The translations under genes were made by a program, and so were the position numbers. This document shows positions 14,498 to 20,728 of a DNA stretch of 26,081 bases, one piece after another. The DNA is from a virus. Location: positions 1-26,081 of IMG/VR virus record IMGVR_UViG_3300021335_000074. The stretch is one strand, 5' to 3'. The notes below the pieces were generated by a model. It was given only the letters and a program-made list of their open reading frames with translations. It was not told the origin of the DNA and searched no databases. The first letter of the stretch is position 1; the number at the start of each line of letters is the position of its first letter.

Positions 14498-14979
14498 GTT
14501 CGTTTCCAAATTTGAAATTTAACAGACGGGTGTTTTTCTTCGAAAGAAAGTGAAAAATTATCTTCAATTGCTTTAAGATCTAAAAACGTATCACAGTTAT
14601 AATCACCCGGAATACGACTTAGATAAAATTCATCAATAATTCCTAGTGTTTGATTAATAATATTTGGACCGCCAATAATCCAAGTTATTATTCCTGGGTT
14701 ATCGTCTGCGTACATTCCAATCTCGTGCTTTAGATCTCCATTAATATAATAATGGGCGCCGGGGTACTCGTTAGCTCGAGATGTTGCTAAAACGTTTATT
14801 CTTTTAGGTAATGGTCGAGGCATGTGAGGATCTTTCCAAGTAGTCGACCCCATTATAACAGTATGACCTGCTGTGTTATCTTTAAACCATTTTAAGTCTT
14901 TACTGTTATGAGGCCAAGGAAGTGTTCCTCCTTTGCTTACTCCACCTTTATTATCACATGCTAGGATTGCTTTGATCAT
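14494..14979 (-). CDS. Dihydrofolate reductase
   Basis: I take ATG 14979 (MIKAILACDNKGGV) as the start, because the DHFR fold begins exactly there; the open frame to 15093 overlaps another small gene. The 161-residue product has GGTLPWPHNSKDLKWFK (17-33), with the LPW motif and the acidic residue that contacts folate, VIMGSTTWKD (NADPH site) and WIIGGPNI, the second NADPH-binding motif. It reduces dihydrofolate made by ThyA. The ribosome site is weak (GAAGAG close to the ATG). It overlaps the small upstream gene by 26 nt and the next by ATGA. T4 calls this enzyme Frd. Confidence 0.93.
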   Translation of the reverse strand: MIKAILACDNKGGVSKGGTLPWPHNSKDLKWFKDNTAGHTVIMGSTTWKDPHMPRPLPKRINVLATSRANEYPGAHYYINGDLKHEIGMYADDNPGIITWIIGGPNIINQTLGIIDEFYLSRIPGDYNCDTFLDLKAIEDNFSLSFEEKHPSVKFQIWKRT

Positions 14980-15127
14980 GCTCTTCACCAAAATGTACTG
15001 CTCTATTACCATCAGTGGTATAGGGTACAATTTTTTTCCTTTTGTTTTCTTTAAAGATCTTATCCCAGTTGCTATCAAATGTTTTCTTATCAACTGAACT
15101 AGGTCTTTGTTTGCTTCCTTTGCTCAT
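14954..15127 (-). CDS. Small conserved phage protein, 57 aa
   Basis: A short frame from ATG 15127, directly after the ferredoxin stop, to TGA at 14954-14956. The N-terminus MSKGSKQRPSSVDKKTFDSNW followed by DKIF is a pattern I recognise from very small conserved phage proteins (KGSxQRP...F..NWDxIF). The tail (NRAVHFGEEHDQSN) is charged. It has no cysteine or membrane helix. Function is unknown. The conserved N-terminal pattern and tight coupling with both neighbours argue that it is real, despite its size. Confidence 0.7.
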   Translation of the reverse strand: MSKGSKQRPSSVDKKTFDSNWDKIFKENKRKKIVPYTTDGNRAVHFGEEHDQSNPSM

Positions 15128-15475
15128 TTATTCAATCTCTACTATGGGTATAATTCCATATTTTTCATATTTGTTAGGTTCTCCGTCATACTTTTCAGCA
15201 TCGGGCATTGGATCTTTTTGATCTGTAATATTAGGCCATTCTAAAGATGCACGTTCATTTATTTTAAACCAAAATTCTCGTTGATCGTCTGGTAATTCAC
15301 TGTCTTGTACAATAGCATCTGCAGGACACTCTGGTACACAAACTCCACAATCAATACATTCTTCAGGATTAATTGCTAGAAAGTTTTCACCTTCGTAAAA
15401 ACAATCAACTGGGCAAACTGCTACGCAATCAGTGTGCTTGCATTTAATACAATTATCTGTTACTAGATAAGTCAT
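15128..15475 (-). CDS. fdxA: 7Fe ferredoxin (FdxA, Azotobacter FdI type)
   Basis: A 115-residue ferredoxin that matches the Azotobacter FdI family over its whole length. Cysteines lie at 9, 12, 17, 21, 25 ([17 protein letters not shown]) and 40, 43, 46, 50 ([11 protein letters not shown]). By analogy with FdI, C9, C17 and C50 hold a [3Fe-4S] cluster and C21, C40, C43 and C46 a [4Fe-4S] cluster. The family-specific C-terminal part is present too ([19 protein letters not shown]). It carries electrons in the cytoplasm; the partner is not known. It has the strongest ribosome site of the operon (AGGAGG, about 4 nt from the ATG). It is set among clamp loader, DHFR and ThyA genes, which suggests service to nucleotide metabolism. 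It is an auxiliary metabolic gene probably gained from a bacterial host. Confidence 0.95.
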   Translation of the reverse strand: MTYLVTDNCIKCKHTDCVAVCPVDCFYEGENFLAINPEECIDCGVCVPECPADAIVQDSELPDDQREFWFKINERASLEWPNITDQKDPMPDAEKYDGEPNKYEKYGIIPIVEIE

Positions 15476-15610
15476 CTAACCTCCTATTACAGAGTACAAA
15501 ATAATCAAAACAAATAAAGCCCACATAACAATGCCGACTTTAAACATTTGCTCGCTTTTCTTTTTACCTGCGATCAAACCCATCTTTTTTAATTCTTTCC
15601 TTAAATTCAC
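15476..15610 (-). CDS. Small single-TM protein, 44 aa
   Basis: The frame begins with GTG at 15610, overlapping the clamp-loader stop as GTGA, and ends with TAG directly before the ferredoxin ATG. An ATG ten codons in (15583) is the alternative start. The product has a basic N-terminus (RKELKKMGLIAGKKKSEQ) and one membrane helix (about 25-43, GIVMWALFVLIILYSVIGG). The AGGAGG site of the ferredoxin lies in its last codons. No homologue is recognised. Its perfect fit into the space between two real genes supports it. Confidence 0.6.
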   Translation of the reverse strand: MNLRKELKKMGLIAGKKKSEQMFKVGIVMWALFVLIILYSVIGG

Positions 15611-16521
15611 AATCTCGCTAGTTTAATTAGCACAGCGGCTAAATTAATTTCAGGATCTACGACCAATGTATGATCTACCATCCCTTGCTTAATAATTATC
15701 ACTGCTTGATCTTGCTGTTCCTCGTTTCCGAACAATTCAATGTTATCATAAAGCCAGCGATATACTTCTTCCATTTCTTCTGGGCGAATGGCACCACACA
15801 AAAGCCTTCGTGCTTCTTGAATCTTACCTGCTTTAAACAGCTCAACCATATCAAGTTTCCAGTCGCTTTCGCCTGTGTCACCTTCATTAGGTTTGTTTAA
15901 CGCACCGTCTACACTGTTCATTTGTACAGTGTTAATACATTTACGTAAGTCTGGATAAGTTGCTTTTACATAGGTATCGAGCGTATCCAAATCAGGAGTA
16001 ACACCTTCGGTAATAAGGATTTCAGCAACTCTAGCCGTGAACTCAGTTTGGTCAATCCTAGCAATGTGGAAGCCCTGACACCTACTATGCAAAGCGGGTA
16101 TAATACGATTTGGATAGTTACAAGTAAGAATGAAACGAGCAGTAGTATGATACTCTTCCATAACACCACGCAACGCTGCCTGAGCGTTTGGAGATAAGTA
16201 ATCAGCCTCATCAAGTAGCACCACCTTAAAGTCCCCAAATGGGATCATCTGTACAAAGTTTACAATTTTATCGCGAACATCATCTACAGAGTTTGTTCGC
16301 GATGCGTTAATTTCTAAAATGTCTAACTCATTTATATCTAATTCATTAAACAACAATTTTGCAAGTGTAGTTTTACCAATACCTGCATTACCACTAAACA
16401 GTAAATGTGGAATAGTTTTGTCTTTAATCCAAGTTTGTACTTGTTTACGTTGTGCTTCGTCACGAAACACATAGCCATCTACTGTTTTAGGACGATACTT
16501 TTCTACCCAGAGTTCTTTCAT
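15607..16521 (-). CDS. 44: Sliding-clamp loader ATPase subunit (T4 gp44-like)
   Basis: A 304-residue AAA+ protein of the RFC/gp44 group. Motifs are ELWVEKYRPKTVDGYV (3-18, the RFC box), Walker A GNAGIGKT (44-51), Walker B VVLLDEADYLS (100-110) and SRCQGF (146-151), the SRC arginine-finger motif of clamp-loader subunits. The C-terminal part is helical, as in the collar domain. It loads the gp45-type sliding clamp onto primed DNA together with a gp62-like partner. Neither gp45 nor gp62 is in the window; in T4, gene 62 follows 44 directly, but here a 44-residue membrane protein does. The start overlaps the small upstream gene by ATGA, with AGGAAAG before it. Confidence 0.95.
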   Translation of the reverse strand: MKELWVEKYRPKTVDGYVFRDEAQRKQVQTWIKDKTIPHLLFSGNAGIGKTTLAKLLFNELDINELDILEINASRTNSVDDVRDKIVNFVQMIPFGDFKVVLLDEADYLSPNAQAALRGVMEEYHTTARFILTCNYPNRIIPALHSRCQGFHIARIDQTEFTARVAEILITEGVTPDLDTLDTYVKATYPDLRKCINTVQMNSVDGALNKPNEGDTGESDWKLDMVELFKAGKIQEARRLLCGAIRPEEMEEVYRWLYDNIELFGNEEQQDQAVIIIKQGMVDHTLVVDPEINLAAVLIKLARL

Positions 16522-16679
16522 CTACTTTCCTGTTCTAATCTAAATTGACAATAATAATTCATCCAAACTTCGTATGCTACATATGCTATTATAGCACCAA
16601 ATACTGGTACTGTAAAGAAGTTTATCAACATAAAATATGCAAACACAACTGCCGCTATATAATCATACCATCTAATCAA
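16518..16679 (-). CDS. Small membrane protein, 53 aa, TTG start
   Basis: The frame begins with TTG at 16679, overlapping the exonuclease stop as TTGA, and stops by an ATGA overlap with the clamp-loader start. It fills the gap exactly. An internal ATG at codon 17 is the alternative start. The product is very hydrophobic (YIAAVVFAYFMLINFFTVPV and FGAIIAYVAYEVW), probably two short or one hairpin membrane segment, with a charged tail (QFRLEQESR). No function is recognised. Confidence 0.6.
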   Translation of the reverse strand: MIRWYDYIAAVVFAYFMLINFFTVPVFGAIIAYVAYEVWMNYYCQFRLEQESR

Positions 16680-17215
16680 CGTGTTATACCTAGTTCTTTG
16701 TATGCAAGTTGTACACCTCTTGCCTGAAAATAAGCGTCAGCAAGAGCATTATGCAGGTCTGCTTGTCCTAGTACTTTACGTGGGTCTGTTTTACAACAAC
16801 TAAAAAGTGTTCTGCTATCTTTTACTTGCCAAAATTGCCAAGGAATAGGTTTACCAGAACCTCTACACATATCTTCAAGTATTGTAAGATCAAAACCATA
16901 ACCCTGACCCAAGATAGTATCTACACCAACTACCCATTTTGATAGTTGTTTTAATGCTTCTTCGACACTGATCGAACCCGTTTGATCAAAGGCTTCATTT
17001 CTTGCTTTTTCGTCTTGTTTAGCCCACCATTCAATAGTATCATCACTTATTGTTCGACCTAAACGATCCTGGTCATCTACACAAATTTTAAAGTATAGTT
17101 CTGAATGCGGTTCGCTTGCATCAAAAGGATTAAATTTAATTGCACCTAAACTTAATACTACACAACTAGGTTTAGTGTCTAGTGTTTCAAGATCGATCAT
17201 TGCATGTGTAGCCAT
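16676..17215 (-). CDS. dexA: DEDDh 3'-5' exonuclease, T4 DexA-like
   Basis: A 179-residue exonuclease. D8 and E10 (MIDLETLDT) form motif I, D109 (GYGFDLTIL) motif II, and H155 to D160 (LHNALADAY) motif III, giving the DEDDh set of DnaQ-like enzymes. VLSLGAIKFNP and DDTIEWWAKQDEKARNEAF are blocks shared with T4 exonuclease A (DexA) and the related Rv2179c-like family. It removes nucleotides from 3' ends of DNA or RNA; T4 DexA prefers single-stranded DNA. AGGAAG lies 6 nt before the ATG, and the start overlaps the stop of the small upstream gene (TAATG). Confidence 0.88.
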   Translation of the reverse strand: MATHAMIDLETLDTKPSCVVLSLGAIKFNPFDASEPHSELYFKICVDDQDRLGRTISDDTIEWWAKQDEKARNEAFDQTGSISVEEALKQLSKWVVGVDTILGQGYGFDLTILEDMCRGSGKPIPWQFWQVKDSRTLFSCCKTDPRKVLGQADLHNALADAYFQARGVQLAYKELGITR

Positions 17216-17379
17216 TATTTCTTCCTATTCTCTTGTCCAATACCAGATACAATTAAAAACACGTATAACAATGGCCAAGCCCAGCCAGATAAGTATCCTG
17301 TAATATGTAGTGCCATTAAAGTTATACCAGTTAAACCAGTAGTTCCAACGCCACTACTTTGCGGTGTAGGAAATTTCAT
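17215..17379 (-). CDS. Small membrane protein, 54 aa
   Basis: The frame runs from ATG 17379 (ATGA overlap with the HAD gene stop) to TAA at 17215-17217 (TAATG overlap with the exonuclease start). The product has a Gly/Thr-rich start (PQSSGVGTTGLTG) and a hydrophobic stretch (about 18-46, TLMALHITGYLSGWAWPLLY then VFLIVSGIG), probably two membrane passes, ending in QENRKK. The double overlap strongly supports a real gene. Function is unknown; it is not an obvious holin. Confidence 0.65.
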   Translation of the reverse strand: MKFPTPQSSGVGTTGLTGITLMALHITGYLSGWAWPLLYVFLIVSGIGQENRKK

Positions 17380-17960
17380 TTATTTTCTCCTGTAACTATA
17401 TCGTAAATTTCACCCCAATTTTTAACTCTTGTAAAAGAGTCATCGTGCATGTTATATCCATGCTCCATAACCAAAGGACGTAAACCTACGTTAGCACCTG
17501 CTTGTGCATTTTCTACTTTATCTTCGATCCACCAAAGATTGCTTCCTTCAAATTGTTCTAGTACTTTGTCTTTATCGGCACCAGTACCTAAACAAATTAA
17601 TTCTTTAAATGTGCCTTCACCAAAAACTTTATCTAAATTCTTTTTACGTAACTTTTGTGCATATTTGTTTTTGCTAAGGCTTGTAATACAAATAAATTGC
17701 CAACCTTCGTCTGCTAGTTTAGTAACATATTCTACTGCATCACGTAAGGCCGGTAAAAAACCAATCATGGCACTTTCATTAAAATGCCTGATCATAGTAT
17801 GTCCTTGATTATTAGAGATATTATAACGCTCGCCAATGTTGTACAACAATCTTGCACCCTTAACCTCTTTGAAACCATGCTCTTCCATGTATAGGTTGAA
17901 TGCATATTCCCAATTAAATAAGACGCCATCTGCGTCCACTAACATTGTTTTTTTCATCAT
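17376..17960 (-). CDS. HAD-superfamily phosphatase, 5'(3')-nucleotidase-like
   Basis: A 194-residue HAD protein. MLVDADGVLFNW carries D9 and D11, the nucleophile and acid/base pair. FICITSLS (89-96) is motif II, the K130/K132 region motif III, and WWIEDKVENA (143-152) motif IV with E146 and D147. The pattern resembles deoxyribonucleotidases of the 5'(3') type, which would release phosphate from nucleotides; substrate is inferred from the operon. It is the first gene of the replication/nucleotide operon. Its own sigma70-type promoter lies just above. The ribosome site GAGAGG is one arm of a 10-bp inverted repeat, so translation may depend on which promoter made the mRNA. Two ATGs stand side by side. 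Confidence 0.85.
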   Translation of the reverse strand: MMKKTMLVDADGVLFNWEYAFNLYMEEHGFKEVKGARLLYNIGERYNISNNQGHTMIRHFNESAMIGFLPALRDAVEYVTKLADEGWQFICITSLSKNKYAQKLRKKNLDKVFGEGTFKELICLGTGADKDKVLEQFEGSNLWWIEDKVENAQAGANVGLRPLVMEHGYNMHDDSFTRVKNWGEIYDIVTGENK

Positions 17961-18018
17961 AAAGCCTCTCTTGCCTAATATTTTACTTACTGTATTATAT
18001 TAGCATCAGAGAGGCTTT
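17961..18018 (-). repeat. 10-bp inverted repeat around the HAD gene promoter
   Basis: AAAGCCTCTC (17961-17970) and GAGAGGCTTT (18009-18018) are perfect complements with a 38-nt loop. On the minus strand the promoter-distal arm lies between the -35 and -10 boxes, and the proximal arm contains the ribosome site GAGAGG next to the ATG at 17960. Only RNA that comes from further upstream contains both arms. Confidence 0.75.
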
Positions 18019-18025
18019 TTGTCAA
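17994..18025 (-). promoter_or_regulatory. Sigma70-type promoter of the replication/nucleotide operon
   Basis: A perfect -35 TTGACA lies at 18020-18025. At 17-bp spacing follows TAATAT (17997-18002); a perfect TATAAT at 17994-17999 has 20-bp spacing. The likely start of RNA is near 17985-17990, about 25-30 nt before the HAD gene ATG. Suited to early transcription by host polymerase. Confidence 0.75.
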
Positions 18026-18040
18026 GTGTTTTTTAAAAAT

Positions 18041-18460
18041 TTATATGAAAGTTGCAAGTTTGGGGGCTTGCCAATTTTTAGGTTTTAGAACTTTGCCGTC
18101 TTCTCGTTTGATAACTTTACCAGTATTAGGGTCAATTTTAGCAAAGTTTGTACTCATAACTTCTTTCCACGCTGCTTCGCCGTTGAATCCACCTGAGTGT
18201 ATGGCACCAATTGTAACCACTAAGATGTCAATTAGTGCATCTAATTGTTCAACACGATCGTGTCCTTGAAGAGCTACATCTAGTTCTTCTACTTCTTCTT
18301 TGATCAAATCTAGATACATATCATATTGATCTGAATTATATTGATTAGTAGTTTGATCACACGCTTGCATAAATTTTTCTTGATCTGCAAAGGGTGTAAC
18401 TTCTACATTTACGTTATTTTGTTCTCTAGTTTCTGCTGTTGGTCCGTAATGAACGCCCAT
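18041..18460 (-). CDS. MazG-like nucleotide pyrophosphohydrolase
   Basis: A 139-residue protein of the all-alpha NTP pyrophosphohydrolase group. LIKEEVEEL (52-60) is the EExxE-type metal motif, and VEQLDALIDILVVTIGA (70-86) supplies the second acidic set, with D74 and D78. The C-terminal part (WKEVMSTNFAKIDP, DGKVLKPKNWQAP) occurs in phosphoribosyl-ATP pyrophosphatase-like phage and bacterial proteins. It probably splits an NTP or dNTP into NMP and pyrophosphate. Marine phages often carry MazG relatives, with roles proposed in dNTP sanitation or alarmone control. AGAGG lies about 6 nt before the ATG. It closes the gene set below the GroES-like gene, at 10 nt. Confidence 0.9.
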   Translation of the reverse strand: MGVHYGPTAETREQNNVNVEVTPFADQEKFMQACDQTTNQYNSDQYDMYLDLIKEEVEELDVALQGHDRVEQLDALIDILVVTIGAIHSGGFNGEAAWKEVMSTNFAKIDPNTGKVIKREDGKVLKPKNWQAPKLATFI

Positions 18461-18470
18461 TGTTTACCTC

Positions 18471-18851
18471 TTATTGATTTATAAATGAACTAGGGTCGAT
18501 AGTAGCATGTTCACCATCGCCGTATTCTGCTCCAATTTGAACAGAATTTGGTTTTTCGTTTGCCCAACCCAAAACAGATTCAGCTTCTGCCATTCTGAGT
18601 TCAACATCGTTTAATTTAAATGCTCGAGTCCAGCGACCATGTTCGATAAGAATCCAATCGTCTACTTGATACTCGTCATTATTTTCTGGTCCTTTAGAAT
18701 GTACTTGTCCCCAACGTGGGTAGATACCACGAGTTTTTCCATCATCGCTGCTGATAATTAGACCACTTGCGGTTTGTTGTTCTCCGAAGTACATATTTTT
18801 AATAAGGACACGATTGCCAATAGGCTCTGCTACTCCTTCGAAAGATTTCAT
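18471..18851 (-). CDS. GroES-like co-chaperonin (T4 gp31-type)
   Basis: A 126-residue protein of Cpn10 fold. VAEPIGNRVLIKNMYFGEQQ leads to a mobile loop (about 22-36) with TASGLIIS, the counterpart of the GGIVL segment that binds GroEL. GIYPRWGQVHSKGPE and YQVDDWILIEHGRWTRAF (61-78) match the beta-barrel of GroES/gp31, and ELRMAEAESVLGW closes the domain. T4 gp31 replaces GroES so that host GroEL can fold the large capsid protein; the same role is likely here. About 25 extra residues follow at the C-terminus (NSVQIGAEYGDGEHATIDPS). AAAGG lies 9-10 nt before the ATG. With DnaJ and ClpA it makes three protein-folding factors in this genome segment. Confidence 0.88.
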   Translation of the reverse strand: MKSFEGVAEPIGNRVLIKNMYFGEQQTASGLIISSDDGKTRGIYPRWGQVHSKGPENNDEYQVDDWILIEHGRWTRAFKLNDVELRMAEAESVLGWANEKPNSVQIGAEYGDGEHATIDPSSFINQ

Positions 18852-18854
18852 TTT

Positions 18855-19277
18855 TTAACTACCTTTTTTTACAAAATTGCCGTCGTTGTCTTCAACCCAT
18901 TCGTCGTCCATATCTTCAAACATTTCTTGTTCATCTTTAGACAACTCAGCTTCTTCTACTTTTTGCTGGGCTTTAGAAGTTTTTTTAGTACTTGCCTTTG
19001 GCTTTTCTTTTGTTTCAACCTGTGCAGTACTTACTGGCGCTGCTAAATGACTTGGTTCATCAGCAACTGGCATTGAAGAATTGTTATAATAGTCTTTAAT
19101 AACATCTTCACGCTTTTTAATAATTTTACCGCCAGGGCCTAATTCGTCGCCACGTGCATTTACACGCACATTGCCTACTGCCGGAGTAAGTTCATTTCTT
19201 TTGCGTAGTAAGTCCATATCAATTTGCTTACCTTGCATTGTTGTATAGGTCTTTTGACCTTTTTGTCTTTGTGCCAT
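18855..19277 (-). CDS. Conserved phage protein, charged tail, 140 aa
   Basis: The N-terminal part (TMQGKQIDMDLLRKRNELTP, AVGNVRVNARGDELGPGGK and IIKKREDVIKDYY) is a pattern I recognise from conserved proteins of T4-like marine phages. The C-terminal half is low-complexity, first Lys/Ser/Thr-rich (EKPKASTKKTSKAQQK), then acidic (EQEMFEDMDDEWVEDNDG), and probably disordered. AGGAG lies 8 nt before the ATG, and the gene has its own late promoter box (19304-19311). Late expression next to the GroES-like gene fits a head-assembly or virion role, but I cannot name the function. Confidence 0.8.
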   Translation of the reverse strand: MAQRQKGQKTYTTMQGKQIDMDLLRKRNELTPAVGNVRVNARGDELGPGGKIIKKREDVIKDYYNNSSMPVADEPSHLAAPVSTAQVETKEKPKASTKKTSKAQQKVEEAELSKDEQEMFEDMDDEWVEDNDGNFVKKGS

Positions 19278-19303
19278 TTTAATTCTCCTGTGAATTATGT
19301 ACG

Positions 19304-19311
19304 TATTTATC
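19304..19311 (-). promoter_or_regulatory. Late promoter box GATAAATA
   Basis: GATAAATA on the minus strand, 27 nt before the ATG at 19277 and overlapping the stop codon of the DnaE-like gene. It can drive the conserved protein, the GroES-like gene and the MazG-like gene as one late unit. Confidence 0.65.
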
Positions 19312-19834
19312 TCAAGAACTCACGCCAGTCTAGGCCATATTGGATTGAATTTATCTTATGTACTCCTATCAAATATAACACATAACTAGCAACACTTGAT
19401 CCTCTGCCTACACCCCATACAATGTTATTCTCACGCATAAAATCTACAAGATAAATCATATAGCGTAATAGTGGATACATATCACGTTGTTTATATGCTT
19501 CTAATTCTTCTAAGCACCTAGCCCACTCTGTTGTAAGTTTGCCGCCTATCTTACCTAATAAATGTGCTTCAACATCTAGCTCTTTATATTCATCAGGCAT
19601 AAACCATTCACTTTGACATACATTGTCAAAAGTCTTTTGATCTACATCTAATGGAATGTACTTTTGTAGTTTGTCAAAGCCTTGCTCTTCCATAGCAGTA
19701 TTGAACTTGTCTACATCGTCGTTTGCATCGCACAATACCACATGGACTTTATCCGCATGACCACTATAGATCATATCGATCAAATCGCGATTAGAGAATC
19801 GTGGAATACCTAGTTCGTCTGTTTTCATAAGCAT
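19307..19834 (-). CDS. DnaE-like fragment without polymerase active site, 175 aa
   Basis: Residues 137-175 resemble bacterial DNA polymerase III alpha (DnaE): NIVWGVGRGSSVASYVLYLI, then GVHKINSIQYGLDWREFLR. In DnaE the motif GxGRGSxxxSLVAYxLGI...LFERFLN precedes the catalytic aspartates. Here the protein ends exactly at the ERFLN equivalent, so no catalytic residue is present. The middle (DEYKELDVEAHLL, EELEAYKQRDMYPLL, YMIYLVDFM) matches the helical region before it in DnaE. The first 60 residues look unlike DnaE. No frame below the stop continues the polymerase, so this is a compact protein and not a broken gene. ATG 19834 or 19828 may start it; neither has a ribosome site, and a near-consensus sigma70 promoter would start RNA at about 19834. 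Confidence 0.75.
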   Translation of the reverse strand: MLMKTDELGIPRFSNRDLIDMIYSGHADKVHVVLCDANDDVDKFNTAMEEQGFDKLQKYIPLDVDQKTFDNVCQSEWFMPDEYKELDVEAHLLGKIGGKLTTEWARCLEELEAYKQRDMYPLLRYMIYLVDFMRENNIVWGVGRGSSVASYVLYLIGVHKINSIQYGLDWREFLR

Positions 19835-19840
19835 ACAAGT

Positions 19841-19869
19841 ATTTTAACTGATATTGATTAAATTGTCAA
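19841..19869 (-). promoter_or_regulatory. Sigma70-type promoter of the DnaE-like gene
   Basis: TTGACA (19864-19869), a 17-bp spacer and TAAAAT (19841-19846) on the minus strand: one mismatch to the full consensus. The predicted RNA start, about 7 nt below the -10, falls on or next to the ATG at 19834, so the mRNA would be leaderless or start at the second ATG with a 6-nt leader. It overlaps the end of the 77-residue gene. Confidence 0.7.
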
Positions 19870-20077
19870 GATCAGAATCACTGTTTTCTTGTGATTTTTG
19901 GAAAGATTTTGCCCTACGAGAGCGCAATTCTTCTTGATACATAAAAAGAATAGTATTAATTTGGCTTTGTACTTCTGGGTTTCTTGTCATCCAATATTTA
20001 CGACTGAGCTCGATTGCTTTTTCTTCGAGCTCATTATCACTTAAATCTGATAAACTGTCAACAAGAGGATTGAACAT
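19844..20077 (-). CDS. Small conserved phage protein, 77 aa
   Basis: A charged helical protein (LSDNELEEKAIELSRKYWMT, VQSQINTILFMYQEELRSRR) with a Ser/Asp-rich tail (SQENSDSDLDNLINIS). It has no cysteine or membrane helix. I recall similar short proteins in marine T4-like phages, without function. ATG 20077 lies 2 nt below the upstream stop (TAATAATG); AGGA is 14 nt away, so coupling is probable. The 3' end contains a sigma70 promoter for the next gene. Confidence 0.7.
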   Translation of the reverse strand: MFNPLVDSLSDLSDNELEEKAIELSRKYWMTRNPEVQSQINTILFMYQEELRSRRAKSFQKSQENSDSDLDNLINIS

Positions 20078-20079
20078 TA

Positions 20080-20694
20080 TTATTCAAACTGTCCTAATAG
20101 TTTGGCAAACACTTTTTGTCCATTATCTCTAGTCCAAAAATCAATAACAATTGGATCTGTATTGTTTGGAACATTAACAACTAATGAAGTTGCGGTGCTT
20201 GATGCGTCCCAGTTGTCAGAAGATAGTCTTTTAAATTCGCCTGAGTTTTCACTTAAAAAAGTAATTTCTCTTGTAGAAGCAGAATCGCTTAATAGTTCAA
20301 CACGCATTTTTGCATAACCTTCATCTGGCCATTCTGAAAGTGTAAGCGTAATGTTTCCTGTTGACGATACTGCTTGATAGTGTCCGTTTTGAAAACTAAG
20401 GTTTTGATTAGCTGAAACACCATCACTAACTAGTACTTGTTCTGTAGATTGATTTAAGTTCGCTCTAGTTAAAGTGCCGCCTGCTAGGTTGTTAATTTCT
20501 GCTAGTTCAGTGTCGTCGCCTGTTAGTGCAGATTTTAAAATAACTTTACTTTGTAGATCTTCTACTTCTGCTTTTGCTGCTGCTAAACTATCTTTAATAA
20601 TTGTAAAATTATCACGAAATCCTTGGCTGTCGTTATCGACACCTGCTACTGGATATTCGTTATCTATTGTTAAACTTATAATGTTACTGGCCAT
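20080..20694 (-). CDS. Putative virion protein, 204 aa
   Basis: The N-terminus (YPVAGVDNDSQGFRDNFTII followed by KDSLAAAKAEVEDLQSKV) is a variant of the GDGxxLRxAFxKVNxNF module seen in the two other fibre-like proteins of this window, followed by a short coiled coil. The middle is Asn/Gln/Ser/Thr-rich, and the C-terminal half is beta-strand-like (NITLTLSEWPDEGYAKMRVE, ATSLVVNVPNNTDPIVIDFW). It is likely a baseplate or fibre-associated virion protein. GGAGAAG lies 9 nt before the ATG, and a late box (20717-20724) lies 23 nt above it. Confidence 0.75.
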   Translation of the reverse strand: MASNIISLTIDNEYPVAGVDNDSQGFRDNFTIIKDSLAAAKAEVEDLQSKVILKSALTGDDTELAEINNLAGGTLTRANLNQSTEQVLVSDGVSANQNLSFQNGHYQAVSSTGNITLTLSEWPDEGYAKMRVELLSDSASTREITFLSENSGEFKRLSSDNWDASSTATSLVVNVPNNTDPIVIDFWTRDNGQKVFAKLLGQFE

Positions 20695-20716
20695 TTTATA
20701 TCTTCTCCATATGTAT

Positions 20717-20724
20717 TATTTAGC
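20717..20724 (-). promoter_or_regulatory. Late promoter-like box GCTAAATA
   Basis: GCTAAATA on the minus strand, 23 nt before the ATG at 20694 in the short gap after the 1125-residue gene. It keeps the TAAATA core of the late boxes. Confidence 0.5.
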
Positions 20725-20728
20725 GTAG

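Noticed and set aside
15699-15887. Second minus-strand frame inside the clamp-loader gene (also 15966-16238)
   Set aside because: Out of frame with the gp44-like protein, no ribosome site, no recognisable motif.
17961-18020. Inverted repeat with T-run on the plus strand, as a terminator
   Set aside because: The T-run follows on the plus strand, but no plus-strand gene leads into it; on the minus strand only three T follow.
19280-19330. DnaE-like gene as a pseudogene cut by frameshift
   Set aside because: None of the three frames below the stop continues with the DnaE catalytic motif; the next gene begins within 30 nt with its own promoter.
20033-20061. TTGACA, 17 bp, GATAAT on the minus strand inside the 77-residue gene
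   Set aside because: The match is good, but it lies within coding sequence only about 40 bp after the gene start, with a better promoter 170 bp below; it could be chance.
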